A DNA stretch of 64,000 nucleotides from Azonexus sp. Its GTDB lineage: Bacteria > Pseudomonadota > Gammaproteobacteria > Burkholderiales > Rhodocyclaceae. A program made the translations under genes and the position numbers. Each line of letters opens with the position of its first letter. Within the stretch, counting starts at the first letter, position 1. The DNA lies in contig JAGOBB010000007.1 of assembly GCA_017983615.1 (NCBI GenBank), positions 1 to 64,000 of the forward strand. The letters run 5' to 3'. Positions 1 to 7,361 of the stretch are shown here, piece after piece. A model generated the notes under the pieces. The model ran no database searches. It was not told where the DNA came from and worked only from the letters and a program-made list of their open reading frames with translations.

Positions 1-30
1 GCTGGTGTCGATTGCTTTGTAGCGGGCCAT
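1..30 (-). CDS. IS1182-family transposase, N-terminal fragment cut by window edge
   Basis: Reading the minus strand from 30 down to 1 gives MARYKAIDTS. From memory this is the usual start of IS1182-type DDE transposases (MARYK-IDTS followed by a proline-rich stretch). Only ten codons lie inside the window, so the rest of the element is to the left. The ATG at 28-30 is followed, outside the gene, by about 95 bp without a recognisable gene before the integron core site at 125. Those bases would hold the IS terminus. The identification rests on a short peptide and is therefore moderate. Confidence 0.5.
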   Translation of the reverse strand, partial: MARYKAIDTS

Positions 31-134
31 GGCGCCTCCCTGAATTCAACTTCAGCTTGGAGTCTTGTTATTCCATATGGTTCACGGCACGATGCTGGCA
101 TGAATATACTTTTTCTACAGCGTCGTTAGGCGTC

Positions 135-623
135 ATGACAGAACTCGTCCTACTTCTGACATTGCTAGGAGCTGCACTTGCGGCGGCACTTCTGTATCGC
201 AGCCGAAAGCAAGAACAGCCGATTCGACCAGTGAAGCCTGAACTCGCGTGCGCACACGAAGTCGGCCGGCAAGTGGCTGAGGCAGTTGCTGAACGGCTTG
301 AGAGAGGCGACACACTCGCCTATTCGCATCGTGACTACTGCGGTGTTGGGTTGCGCTATGTCGATGGTGAGTACATCTGTGGCGAAGTGGCAGATGGCGA
401 GTTGCCCTCATCACAGCAACTCCGAACGTGGCGCCAAGATGAACGAAGCAGAGAGTGGAAGGCCTTTACTAGTCGCAGGGAGTTCATCGAGTGGCTGTCT
501 CAACAGACAGATGACTCGCTGAATGGCAATGACCTGTCGGATACATGGCTGATCGGCAACCAACGCTTGACCTTAGTGAGATTGCTTGCCTTTGCAAAGG
601 GTCAACCGGTTCCCTACGCATGA
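135..623 (+). CDS. Cassette-encoded hypothetical protein with one N-terminal membrane segment
   Basis: A 162-residue protein with the ATG placed four bases after the cassette core site, as is typical of cassette genes. A longer frame opens upstream at 12 but would cross the core site, so I reject it. Residues 3-22 form one hydrophobic helix (TELVLLLTLLGAALAAALLY) followed by RSRKQE, suggesting a membrane anchor with the rest in the cytoplasm. The soluble part is charged and acidic and carries no motif I recognise. The ORF ends two codons before the attC begins. Function unknown. Confidence 0.65.
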   Translation: MTELVLLLTLLGAALAAALLYRSRKQEQPIRPVKPELACAHEVGRQVAEAVAERLERGDTLAYSHRDYCGVGLRYVDGEYICGEVADGELPSSQQLRTWRQDERSREWKAFTSRREFIEWLSQQTDDSLNGNDLSDTWLIGNQRLTLVRLLAFAKGQPVPYA

Positions 624-627
624 TGAC

Positions 628-756
628 GCCTAACCCCTCGCTCAACCGGACCCGCTACGGCAAGCGCCGTAAGCCCGAGCTGAGGCACATGGTGCATCAT
701 CTCAGCTCGGGCTTACGGTGCTTGCCTCCGCGGGCCGGTTAACTCGAACGTTCGGC
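628..756 (+). other. attC recombination site (129 bp)
   Basis: The outer pair is GCCTAAC at 628-634 and GTTCGGC at 750-756. The inner pair is CTCAACCGG and CCGGTTAACTCG. Between them lies a 26-bp near-perfect inverted repeat, GGCAAGC-x-CCGTAAGCCCGAG at 659-684 and its complement at 701-726 with one mismatch. The single strand would fold into the long imperfect hairpin that integron integrases recognise. The arrangement R''-L''-stem-L'-R' is complete. Confidence 0.85.
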
Positions 757-822
757 GTCACCACAATGAAGCGCGGATTCCTAATGGCCAGTCTCTTCTC
801 TTTCATAACCCACTGAATAATA
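757..822 (+). other. Start of a second cassette, interrupted by the RAYT unit
   Basis: Downstream of the attC a short frame opens at 766 (MKRGFLMASLFSFITH, stop at 814-816). The RAYT inverted repeat begins at 823. The short frame starts at a cassette-like distance from the core site. It is either a tiny ORF or the remains of a longer cassette gene broken by the insertion; the sequence cannot decide. Confidence 0.3.
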
Positions 823-1626
823 GGGGACAGACCACGGTTTTGTGCTAATCTGGCCCTCTGATCTTTCAAGGAGCCTCCCATGCCGCGCCGTCCCCGCCTG
901 GCTCTGCCGGGCGTTCCGCTGCACCTGATCCAGCGCGGCAACAACCGCCAGGCCTGTTTCTTTGCCGAAGAGGATTACCGCTTCTATCTCGAGTGGTTGG
1001 CCGAGTATGCCGGCAAGACCGGCTGCCGCGTCCATGCTTATGGGTTGATGACGAACCACGTGCATCTGCTGATTTCGGCGGATAACGCCGGGGGGACGGG
1101 GGCCTTGATGAAGGCGCTGGGGCAACGTTATGTGCAGTATGTGAATCGCGTCTATCGGCGCAGTGGCAGCTTGTGGGAAGGTCGCTTCCGCTCCTGCCCG
1201 ATTCAGGAAGAAGCTTATTTGCTGGCGTGCCAGCGTTACATCGAGCTCAATCCGGTACGGGCGGGAATGGTGGAGCATCCAGGCGAATACCACTGGTCGA
1301 GCTACCGCGCCAACGGGGAGGGCGAAGAGAATGCGCTGATCCGACCGCACGGGCTTTACGAGGCGTTGGGGCAGGAAGCAACGAGCCGGCAGGCAGCTTA
1401 CCGGGAGCTGTTCCGGTACGAACTGGAACCGGGGTTGGTGGATCAGATTCGACGGGCGACCAATGGCAACTTTGTACTGGGCAATGAGCGCTTCGCAACG
1501 GAGGTTGCGGCGGTGATCGGCCGGCGGGTGTTGCCGGGCAAGTCGGGTCGGCCGCGCAAGGTGGTGGAGCCGGAGTCTGGTGAGTTGTTTGATGGATCGT
1601 GAAATGTAAAACCGTGGTCTGTCCCC
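823..1626 (+). mobile_element. RAYT unit bounded by 19-bp inverted repeats
   Basis: GGGGACAGACCACGGTTTT at 823-841 is repeated in perfect inverted form at 1608-1626. The two arms flank a single REP-associated tyrosine transposase gene, leaving 38 bp before it and 5 bp after it. This is the layout of a RAYT gene with its own recognition sequences. Further partial copies (GTGGTCTGTCCC at 1665-1676) follow on the right. Confidence 0.8.
880..1602 (+). CDS. REP-associated tyrosine transposase (RAYT, Y1_Tnp)
   Basis: A 240-residue protein of the HUH/Y1 superfamily. The metal-binding HUH motif is visible as NHVHLLI near residue 60. N-terminal RPRLALPGVPLHLIQRGNNR is the usual RAYT opening, and CQRYIELNPVRAGMV near residue 112-126 is the conserved block next to the fold's last helices. 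Such enzymes are single-copy domesticated transposases that nick and move short REP-type palindromes. Here the flanking 19-bp inverted repeats are its likely substrate. The start ATG follows an AAGGAG ribosome site. The gene appears intact and of full family length. Confidence 0.9.
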   Translation: MPRRPRLALPGVPLHLIQRGNNRQACFFAEEDYRFYLEWLAEYAGKTGCRVHAYGLMTNHVHLLISADNAGGTGALMKALGQRYVQYVNRVYRRSGSLWEGRFRSCPIQEEAYLLACQRYIELNPVRAGMVEHPGEYHWSSYRANGEGEENALIRPHGLYEALGQEATSRQAAYRELFRYELEPGLVDQIRRATNGNFVLGNERFATEVAAVIGRRVLPGKSGRPRKVVEPESGELFDGS

Positions 1627-1628
1627 GG

Positions 1629-1689
1629 GTTCCCCGGTTTCCTTTGTGTCCCCGGTTTCCGTTTGTGGTCTGTCCCTGGTTTCCGTTTG
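1629..1689 (+). repeat. Three imperfect 18-bp tandem units next to the RAYT repeat
   Basis: Units of the form GTCCCCGGTTTCCGTTTG lie at 1629-1646, 1648-1665 and 1672-1689 with one to three mismatches each. They overlap a second partial copy of the RAYT terminal repeat (GTGGTCTGTCCC, 1665-1676). They probably arose from repeated action of the transposase or slippage at its substrate. Confidence 0.6.
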
Positions 1690-1859
1690 CGGAGGCACCT
1701 TACGGATTGGTGGTTGCGCTCTTGGAGCCTGCTCAGCGGCAGAGCCTTGTTGACCGACTGTTAGCAAGTCCCTGGCTGATTGTCTGTGCAGTTGCCGTTG
1801 CAATCGCATCCGGTTTGCTTGTCGGGTGGGTTGGTCATCGGATTGGGATTGGTGATTGA
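1690..1859 (+). pseudogene. C-terminal remnant of a small membrane protein
   Basis: The open frame ending at 1859 reads sensibly only after the tandem repeats. It contains EPAQRQSLVDRLLASPW followed by a hydrophobic helix (LIVCAVAVAIASGLLVGWVG). Upstream the frame is read through repeat DNA and is proline- and cysteine-rich nonsense. I take it to be the tail of a gene whose front was replaced when the RAYT unit arrived, possibly the second cassette gene begun at 766. A genuine short gene cannot be excluded. Confidence 0.35.
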
Positions 1860-1863
1860 ATAA

Positions 1864-2166
1864 ATGATCTACAGGAGTGTGCCTTTGCCCGAATTGATTC
1901 GCGGCGTCGGGAGGAATGTGGCGGAATATGTGCTCTACATGGCGGCGCTGCTTGCCATGACCGGCCTTCTGCCCCTGTCGCTGGATGGGCGGCTGGGCGT
2001 TGGGTTACTGCATTCTGTCGCAGTGCTTTTTGCCAGCTCTCGCTGGCCGGTGTTTGCTTGGCGCTACCTGTTGATTTCGACCGGTTTGCTTGGCGTTGCG
2101 TACGGAATCATGATGTACGTGAGGGGGCCGGCAGTCGTGCTTGCACGAACGTTTGGTCTGGCATGA
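1864..2166 (+). CDS. Small membrane protein, unknown
   Basis: A 100-residue protein that is mostly hydrophobic, with three probable membrane helices (about residues 22-42, 46-62 and 66-86). No family motif is recognised. It starts five bases after the stop of the preceding remnant and lies in a run of short plus-strand frames (1690-2755) that may form one accessory transcript. No good ribosome site precedes the ATG, so the start is uncertain. Confidence 0.5.
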   Translation: MIYRSVPLPELIRGVGRNVAEYVLYMAALLAMTGLLPLSLDGRLGVGLLHSVAVLFASSRWPVFAWRYLLISTGLLGVAYGIMMYVRGPAVVLARTFGLA

Positions 2167-2221
2167 GTTCGCTGCTGAACTTAGGCGAAGGGCCACGTTT
2201 GGCTGTTAAGGGTTGATTTCC

Positions 2222-2476
2222 ATGTCGTCTTCATTGCTTCGACATTTTGTCGTACCGCTGGCGGTCATGATGATCGGGGTGACGTTATTTATTGCCTCTG
2301 TCTCGACCAGAACGCATCACCGTGCGTGTCAAGAATCGTGCAGTGCCAACGGACAGCGTTATGAACGGGGGTTTGCCTTCGCGCCTTTTTATGCGCCACC
2401 CTGTCAATGCATCGGCAAGGATGCAAAGGAACTGTCTGGTCGACAGTCGGTGAAGCCAGGGCGCGCTGGGGAATGA
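2222..2476 (+). CDS. Small protein with signal anchor and four cysteines
   Basis: An 84-residue protein starting MSSSLLRHFVVPL. It has an N-terminal hydrophobic helix (residues 9-26) followed by a short exported-looking domain with cysteines in CQESC and PPCQC. The even cysteine number suggests two disulfides or a metal site outside the cytoplasm. The next gene starts 13 bases after the TGA at 2474-2476, using a ribosome site (CAGGGAG) that begins right after the stop, so the two are probably translated from one message. No family is recognised. Confidence 0.5.
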   Translation: MSSSLLRHFVVPLAVMMIGVTLFIASVSTRTHHRACQESCSANGQRYERGFAFAPFYAPPCQCIGKDAKELSGRQSVKPGRAGE

Positions 2477-2488
2477 CAGGGAGCGACA

Positions 2489-2755
2489 GTGGGGCTCGAT
2501 ACGGTTGAAACGGTGCTTTGGGCCGAGAAGACGTTTGGAATCGATATTCCGGATTCCGATGCAGCGGGCATTCGCACAGTTGGGGCGTTTTCCGCGTATA
2601 TTCATGCGCGGCTTGTTGCGCTCAATGTGCCCGATCCTCCGTCCGAGTGCGATGTCTTCGAGGGGTTGAAGACTTACCTGGTGAGGTACCTGAAGGTTCG
2701 TCCAGAGTTGATTCGCCGGGAGGCGAGCTTTGTCCAGGATCTGGGCCTTGATTGA
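2489..2755 (+). CDS. Acyl-carrier-protein-like protein lacking the usual serine
   Basis: An 88-residue protein with a GTG start behind CAGGGAG. It opens directly at the place where an acyl carrier protein carries its phosphopantetheine serine, but reads GLDTVE instead of DS(L/V)E. It continues with VLWAEKTFGIDIPDSDA and a TVGAFSAYI segment like helices II-IV of an ACP. The C-terminal part (LKTYLVRYLKVRPELI, then FVQDLGLD) resembles helix I of an ACP and stops exactly at the modification motif. The protein therefore looks like ACP halves in swapped order, or a truncated tandem. I believe a family of short proteins beginning MGLD(S/T)VE exists in proteobacteria, so the start may be native. Confidence 0.55.
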   Translation: MGLDTVETVLWAEKTFGIDIPDSDAAGIRTVGAFSAYIHARLVALNVPDPPSECDVFEGLKTYLVRYLKVRPELIRREASFVQDLGLD

Positions 2756-2851
2756 ATGTGCGTCCGTAGCTGCTGGCGTGGAGGCGGTGAGTTTGCCGCC
2801 ATCGGTCGCCCAATGGCCGGTCGCCCTTATTAACTGCTAGATTCATCGCTT

Positions 2852-3298
2852 ATGTCCGAGCACGAAATCCTTTGCGAGAGTTGTGGCCAGCGCCTTACCG
2901 GTCCGGATGCCGTGTGCCCGGTTTGCGAGGCCCAACTTGAAAGAGAGATCGCGTTGGCCGCAGAGGGGGCCTATCGTTGCCCCGAGTGCTCCAAGCGATT
3001 TGATCAACCACACTTTGAGCCTTGGCCGCGCGGAGCAAAGTGGTACACCCCAAGACAGGTCAAGCCGATTTGTCCTCATTGCCGGACTTTTTTGTGGGAC
3101 CGGGAAAATCCGCGCCTGCCGGCCACATTCATCTGGATATTGGCTGCATCATCGCTAGTGGCCTATTTCATGGTTCCGTCAGGGTACGAAAAGCCCTTGA
3201 TTGCAGGGCTGCTGGGCATTTACTGCGTAGCTTTGATCCGCTACCGTTGGCGGTACAAGGACGCCTCTCGTGAGCGCTTTGCGAGAGATGAGAACTGA
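2852..3298 (+). CDS. Zinc-ribbon membrane protein
   Basis: A 148-residue protein. The N-terminal half has three CxxC pairs (CESCGQ, CPVCEA, CPECSK) and a later CPHC, which can form two zinc ribbons. Residues 92-130 hold two hydrophobic helices (TFIWILAASSLVAYF and LIAGLLGIYCVALI), and the tail is basic. This is a cytoplasmic zinc-ribbon head on a two-helix membrane hairpin. The function is unknown. The gene is followed by a strong terminator and a paired copy of the dispersed element. Confidence 0.7.
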   Translation: MSEHEILCESCGQRLTGPDAVCPVCEAQLEREIALAAEGAYRCPECSKRFDQPHFEPWPRGAKWYTPRQVKPICPHCRTFLWDRENPRLPATFIWILAASSLVAYFMVPSGYEKPLIAGLLGIYCVALIRYRWRYKDASRERFARDEN

Positions 3299-3405
3299 AT
3301 TGCAACGGGTGGTGGTGCCCCGCTGACTTTTGGCCTTGCCGTGACGATGCTGCTGTTGCCTTTCGCCTCGATGCACGTTGGGATGCAGCGCAGTCGTGGC
3401 CGGGG

Positions 3406-3495
3406 TAAATGCTAGGGTCGGCCTCAAATATGGCGCAGGTTTGATCTGCGCCATTTTTCATTTTTGGCTGTTTTTGAGGCCGACCGTAGCATTTA
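3406..3495. repeat. Inverted pair of the GCTACGGTCG element
   Basis: The left arm 3406-3428 (TAAATGCTAGGGTCGG...) and the right arm 3473-3495 are inverted copies, 23 bp with a single mismatch. The right copy continues leftward to about 3455 with the full element tail of two A/T tracts. The left copy has G instead of C at core base 8. The pair lies between convergent genes and encloses a terminator hairpin. Such inverted pairs between genes are also typical of uptake signal sequences in Neisseria and Haemophilus. Confidence 0.85.
3430..3459 (+). terminator. Rho-independent terminator inside the inverted element pair
   Basis: The perfect 9-bp stem ATGGCGCAG at 3430-3438 pairs with CTGCGCCAT at 3446-3454 around a 7-base loop. 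It is followed by TTTTTC. It would end transcription of the zinc-ribbon gene. Confidence 0.8.
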
Positions 3496-3552
3496 CAGCT
3501 TGGCCCCCTTGATCGCGTGGGGGCCGGCATGGTCAGGCGGGGGATCGGATCG

Positions 3553-5583
3553 CTAGCGTCCGAGCAGCCCCTTGAGGCTGTCGCCCAGTTGCTCCTTGGC
3601 CTTTTCCTTGAGCTTTTCCTTGACCACGTCTTCGACGACGCTGCCCAGCTCCAGGGCGTAGGAAATCTGCGTGTAGGGGCCGCGCATGCGGAGCGGCACG
3701 GTGACGCCCTTGAGGTTGGTGAGTTCCTTGCCTTGCTGGCCGGTCGTGGTGTTGACCACGCTGATCTTGGCCAGGTAGTCGACCTGGTCGTTGCCGATGT
3801 CGATGTCGCCGTTGCCGGTCAGGCGGAGCAGGGGGGATTTCATTTGCAGGTCGTCGTTGTGGGCGACGCCGCCAGCGATGCGGAAGCTGGCGGAGAGTTC
3901 GGAGAAGTCGGTTTTCTCCGAACCGCTGGCGGCGACGGTCGTTTTCTTTTGGGCACCGAGCACGCCCTGCAGTTCGCGCAGCGATTTGGCGATGTTGATG
4001 CCCTTGACGGCACCGTCGCGCAGGTTGAGCGCGGCTTGTCCGGCCAGGGCTTTCTTCAGTGCCGGCACGGTGTCGCCCCGGGTCGTTACGTCCACCGAAA
4101 CCGAGCCGCGGCCTTCCAGGGGGTCCTTGTCCATCAGGTCCTTGAGCAGCGGTGCGATCTGGATGTCGGCGAGGTTCTGGCGGATGGCGAACTGGTTGCT
4201 GTTGGCGTTGATGCCGATGCTGCCGGTCATGCTGCCGCCGTAAAGCCCGGCCGACAGCGGTGCGATGTCGAGATGCCCGCCGGCCGCCGCAATGCGTGCC
4301 GACAGCCTGGTGACGTCGATGCGGTGTGCCGTCAACTGGCCGATGTTGATGCTGCCCTTGAGGTTGAGCGTCTTCAGCGCGGCAAGGTCGATCTTCGCTT
4401 CGCCGCCAGCAGGCTTGGCGGCCGGTTTCTCGGCGCCGGCCGGGGCAGGGGGCAGGTATTTGTCGAGGTTCAGGCGGTCGATGTCGAGCGCGAATTCGAG
4501 GCCGAGGGGGGCGAACTTGCTGACCTTGGCTTGCAGGCCGATTTTCGATTCGTCGAACGCCGTCGCCAGCTTGAGGTCGGCCGTCTGCTGGGTCAGATCG
4601 GTGCGCAACTGCCCGGAAAGCGGCAGCTTCAACTGCTTCATTGGCAGTTTCGGGTTGGCCACGTCGATGGCGCCGGTGAGCTTGTCGAGTGCGATGACCC
4701 GGGCTTCGCTGTCGACGGCGACCGGCGAAGCCAGTTGCGCCTTGATCGTTGCGTCGCCGGATTTGGCGTCGAGTTCGAAGCGGAAGTCAGCGACTTTGAG
4801 GGCCTTGGCCGAGCCGGCGATGCCAGCGAACCCGAGGCGCGCCTCGACTGCCCGGCCGGTGCCGCTCAGCCTGGCGGTCAGGTCGACGGCCTTGCTTTCG
4901 AGCGCTTCGCCTTCGAGGCTGAGCAGCGGTGCCGCCAGCTTGAGTTCGAACTTGTCGGTGCCGCTGCTGCCGGTGGTGGCCAGCGTCAGCTTTTCGATGC
5001 GGAAGTGGCGGGTGGCCATGTCGCCGACCAGGCGGCCGCTGGCGAAGTCGAGGTCGGAAATGGTCGTCGTCGTGTTGGCCATCTCGTCGCGCCAGGTCAG
5101 CCGGGCGTTGCGCAGTTCCACGCCAGCGACGTCGATCTGCAGTGGCGAGCTGGCGGCGGGCTTGTCGGCGCCTTCCGGCGCTTTTTTGTCGCCGGCCAGG
5201 TCGTCGATGTTGAGGCTGCCATCCTTTTTCTTGAGTAGATTGAGGACCAGCCCGTCGACCTCGATGCGGCGAACCTCGACGCGCCTGGACAGCAAGGGGA
5301 GGACCGCCACGGCCAGACGGGCCGAACCGACGGTGGCGAACGGCTTGTCGCTGTTGCGTTCGGTCAGCGTCAGCTGGCCGACCCGGACGCCGACATCGGG
5401 CCATACGGACAGGGCCAGTCCGCCATCGATGGTCAGCTTGCGCTGGGTGCTGGCGTAGACCTTCTCGGTCAATTGCGCCTTGATCTTGTTTTCGTCGAAC
5501 AGCGCAAACAGGGCGGCAACGCCGATCCCGAGGAGGAGCAACAGCCCACCGGCAACGAAGGCTAGACGACGTAGGATTTTCAT
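3553..5583 (-). CDS. AsmA family protein
   Basis: A 676-residue protein of the AsmA/TamB-like group. Residues 1-30 (MKILRRLAFVAGG then a long hydrophobic run) form the inner-membrane anchor. The segment TIDGGLALSVWPDVGVRVGQ near residue 50 is the signature opening of the AsmA fold, and the rest is repetitive beta structure predicted to lie in the periplasm. The last 120 residues contain the conserved AsmA_2 block (LTGNGDIDIGNDQVDYLAK). These proteins are thought to help move phospholipid between the membranes. Length matches the family. It stands alone, convergent with 2852-3298 and divergent from 5728. Confidence 0.88.
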   Translation of the reverse strand: MKILRRLAFVAGGLLLLLGIGVAALFALFDENKIKAQLTEKVYASTQRKLTIDGGLALSVWPDVGVRVGQLTLTERNSDKPFATVGSARLAVAVLPLLSRRVEVRRIEVDGLVLNLLKKKDGSLNIDDLAGDKKAPEGADKPAASSPLQIDVAGVELRNARLTWRDEMANTTTTISDLDFASGRLVGDMATRHFRIEKLTLATTGSSGTDKFELKLAAPLLSLEGEALESKAVDLTARLSGTGRAVEARLGFAGIAGSAKALKVADFRFELDAKSGDATIKAQLASPVAVDSEARVIALDKLTGAIDVANPKLPMKQLKLPLSGQLRTDLTQQTADLKLATAFDESKIGLQAKVSKFAPLGLEFALDIDRLNLDKYLPPAPAGAEKPAAKPAGGEAKIDLAALKTLNLKGSINIGQLTAHRIDVTRLSARIAAAGGHLDIAPLSAGLYGGSMTGSIGINANSNQFAIRQNLADIQIAPLLKDLMDKDPLEGRGSVSVDVTTRGDTVPALKKALAGQAALNLRDGAVKGINIAKSLRELQGVLGAQKKTTVAASGSEKTDFSELSASFRIAGGVAHNDDLQMKSPLLRLTGNGDIDIGNDQVDYLAKISVVNTTTGQQGKELTNLKGVTVPLRMRGPYTQISYALELGSVVEDVVKEKLKEKAKEQLGDSLKGLLGR

Positions 5584-5727
5584 GTTCCCGGCATCCCAAA
5601 AAATGCAGCGATGCTAAAGCTTAGCAAACCCTTTCCGGCGGCGCTGCCCAATTTTCCCCGTTACGAGCAATGGCATTTCGAAAGCGGACGGATAGAATTG
5701 GAGGTATCTCAACGAAAGCCATTTTCC

Positions 5728-6966
5728 ATGAAATACGTTCTTATCGGCGCCGGGCCGGCCGGCGTCAGAGCTGCTGAAACGCTGCGCCAGCAGGATGCTA
5801 CGGGCGAGATCACGCTGATCAGCGGCGAGCCGGGCGAGCCGTATGCGCGCATGGCGATTCCCTACATCCTGACCGGGCGCATCGACGAAGCCGGTGCGGC
5901 GCAGCGCAAGACGGCCGGGCACTTTGAGAGGCTCGGCGTTCGCTACCTCAACCGCAAGGCGCTCAAGGTACATGCCGGCGCGACGGGCGGGACGGTCGAC
6001 CTGGATGACGGAAGCAGCCTCGACTACGACCGCCTGCTGGTGGCGACCGGCTCTTCGCCGGCCCTGCCGCCGATTCCCGGTACCGACCTGCCGGGCGTGG
6101 TGACCTGCTGGACGCTGGAAGACGCTCGCGCCATTGCCGAAAAGCTCAAGCCGGGCAACCGGGTGGTCATGCTGGGGGCGGGCTTCGTCGCCGGGGTTTG
6201 CATGAAGTCGCTGGTCCAGAGCGGGGTGCAGCTGTCGGTGATCGCCGGCCGTGCCGGGCAGATCCTGCGCTCGATGATGACGCCGGTGGGCAGCACGATG
6301 CTTCAGCGCTGGCTGGAGAGCAAGGGCGTCGAGGTCATTACGACGGGCAAGGTGGAACGTATCGAGCCGGGTCCGCGTCTGGTCATGGACAGCCGAACAA
6401 TCGACGCCGACCTGATCATCCTGGCCACCGGTGTGCGCCCGAATATCAGCTTCCTGGAAGGAACGGGCGCGGAGATCGACCAGGGCATCGTGATCAACGA
6501 GTACATGGAAACGACGGTGCCGTGCATCTACTCGGCCGGCGACGTGGCCCAGGGGCGGGACTTTTCGACCGGCGAGTGGGTTGTTCACGCGCTGCAGCCG
6601 ACGGCCACCGAACACGGTCGCATGGCGGCGCTCAACATGGCCGGCACGCGCACGGCCTATCGCGGCAGCCTGAGCATGAACGTGCTCGACACGGTCGGTC
6701 TGATCTCCCATACCTTCGGTCTGTGGCAGGGGCGCGAAGAGGGTGACATCGTCGAAAAGGTGGTTGGCGAGCACTATCTCTACACCCGCCTGTGTTTTGA
6801 CGACGACGTGCTGATCGGTGCAGTGACCATCGGCCACACCCGCCACGTCGGCGCCATCCGCGGCCTGATCCAGACACGGCGCAAGCTCGGTAAATGGAAA
6901 AAGCGCCTGATGGACAGCCCGCAACTGGTCATGGAGGCATTTGTCGAACTGAGTTCCGCCCCATGA
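5728..6966 (+). CDS. FAD/NAD(P)-dependent pyridine nucleotide-disulfide type oxidoreductase
   Basis: A 412-residue flavoprotein. It has the N-terminal FAD dinucleotide motif (VLIGAGPAGVRAAE), a central NAD(P) motif (VVMLGAGFVAGVCMKSL, with alanine where the third glycine normally stands) and the FAD-closing motif IYSAGDVAQ near residue 270. This is the NirB-N-terminal/rubredoxin-reductase-like class; no redox-active CxxC is present. I start it at 5728 (MKYVLIG), because the extra 39 residues of the upstream frame are not flavoprotein-like. Its stop overlaps the next start (ATGA). The substrate is unknown; it probably passes electrons from NAD(P)H to a small iron-sulfur or haem partner. Confidence 0.85.
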   Translation: MKYVLIGAGPAGVRAAETLRQQDATGEITLISGEPGEPYARMAIPYILTGRIDEAGAAQRKTAGHFERLGVRYLNRKALKVHAGATGGTVDLDDGSSLDYDRLLVATGSSPALPPIPGTDLPGVVTCWTLEDARAIAEKLKPGNRVVMLGAGFVAGVCMKSLVQSGVQLSVIAGRAGQILRSMMTPVGSTMLQRWLESKGVEVITTGKVERIEPGPRLVMDSRTIDADLIILATGVRPNISFLEGTGAEIDQGIVINEYMETTVPCIYSAGDVAQGRDFSTGEWVVHALQPTATEHGRMAALNMAGTRTAYRGSLSMNVLDTVGLISHTFGLWQGREEGDIVEKVVGEHYLYTRLCFDDDVLIGAVTIGHTRHVGAIRGLIQTRRKLGKWKKRLMDSPQLVMEAFVELSSAP

Positions 6967-7271
6967 AACTGCAGCATCTGGCAATCGGCGCCCGTTTCGA
7001 ATACGAAGGCCTGGTTTTTGTCAAAACCGGGCCGCTGACCGCATCGTCGGAAGAAGGCGGGCAGCGCATCATTCCCCGCTACGCGATTCTGAAGCCGCTG
7101 GATGTCCCGGCGACGGAAGCCAGCAAGTCGCCAGTCAAGGGGCGGCTGGAAGCAGTGCGGGTGCGCACGGCCTTCGAGCGCTTTTACGAGTCCTGCGAAC
7201 GGCTGGTGCCGGAGGATGGCCGGGGCGAACTGGCCGAGGCGCGTCAGCATTTTTTCGAATCGATCAAATAG
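6963..7271 (+). CDS. Small hypothetical protein translationally coupled to the flavoprotein
   Basis: A 102-residue soluble protein starting MKLQHLAIGARFEYEGLVFVK. It has an early beta-rich part and a charged helical C-terminus. Its ATG overlaps the stop of the flavoprotein gene, so the two are co-translated and probably work together. No cysteine pairs or metal motifs are present apart from one cysteine. No function can be assigned. A copy of the dispersed element begins two bases after its stop codon. Confidence 0.6.
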   Translation: MKLQHLAIGARFEYEGLVFVKTGPLTASSEEGGQRIIPRYAILKPLDVPATEASKSPVKGRLEAVRVRTAFERFYESCERLVPEDGRGELAEARQHFFESIK

Positions 7272-7272
7272 C

Positions 7273-7308
7273 AAATGCTACGGTCGGCCCGAAATAAAGG
7301 CCAAAATC
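7273..7308 (+). repeat. GCTACGGTCG element, full copy
   Basis: AAATGCTACGGTCGG at 7273-7287, then CCCG, A-tract AAATAAA, GGCC and a second A/T tract AAAATC. It begins two bases after a stop codon and sits next to a bidirectional terminator. Confidence 0.85.
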
Positions 7309-7310
7309 AA

Positions 7311-7340
7311 AAACGGGGAAGGCAGTTGCCTTCCCCGTTT
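7311..7340. terminator. Bidirectional terminator
   Basis: AAACGGGGAAGGC at 7311-7323 pairs with GCCTTCCCCGTTT at 7328-7340. A T-rich run follows on the plus strand (CGTTTGT) and a U-rich run follows on the minus strand read-out (the A-rich tail of the element). It separates convergent genes ending at 7271 and 7362. Confidence 0.85.
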
Positions 7341-7361
7341 CGTTTGTGTCTGGCCGGATGC

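Larger units (their letters stand above)
125..756 (+). mobile_element. Integron gene cassette with its attC site
   Basis: A core site GTTAGGC lies at 125-131 and a second, GTTCGGC, at 750-756. They bound a unit of about 625 bp holding a single ORF that starts four bases after the first core and ends just before an attC. This is the standard anatomy of a mobile gene cassette. No attI or integrase is visible. Upstream of 125 there is no attC left half, so the transposase-bearing IS at the left edge may have cut the preceding cassette or the attI. The final core has C at its fourth base, where GTTRRRY is usual. Confidence 0.75.

Noticed and set aside
3517..5238. 573-codon plus-strand ORF
   Set aside because: Antisense shadow of the AsmA gene with biased composition (V, D, G, Q) and no motif.
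5614..6984. 456-codon minus-strand ORF
   Set aside because: Antisense shadow of the flavoprotein gene, His- and Arg-rich.
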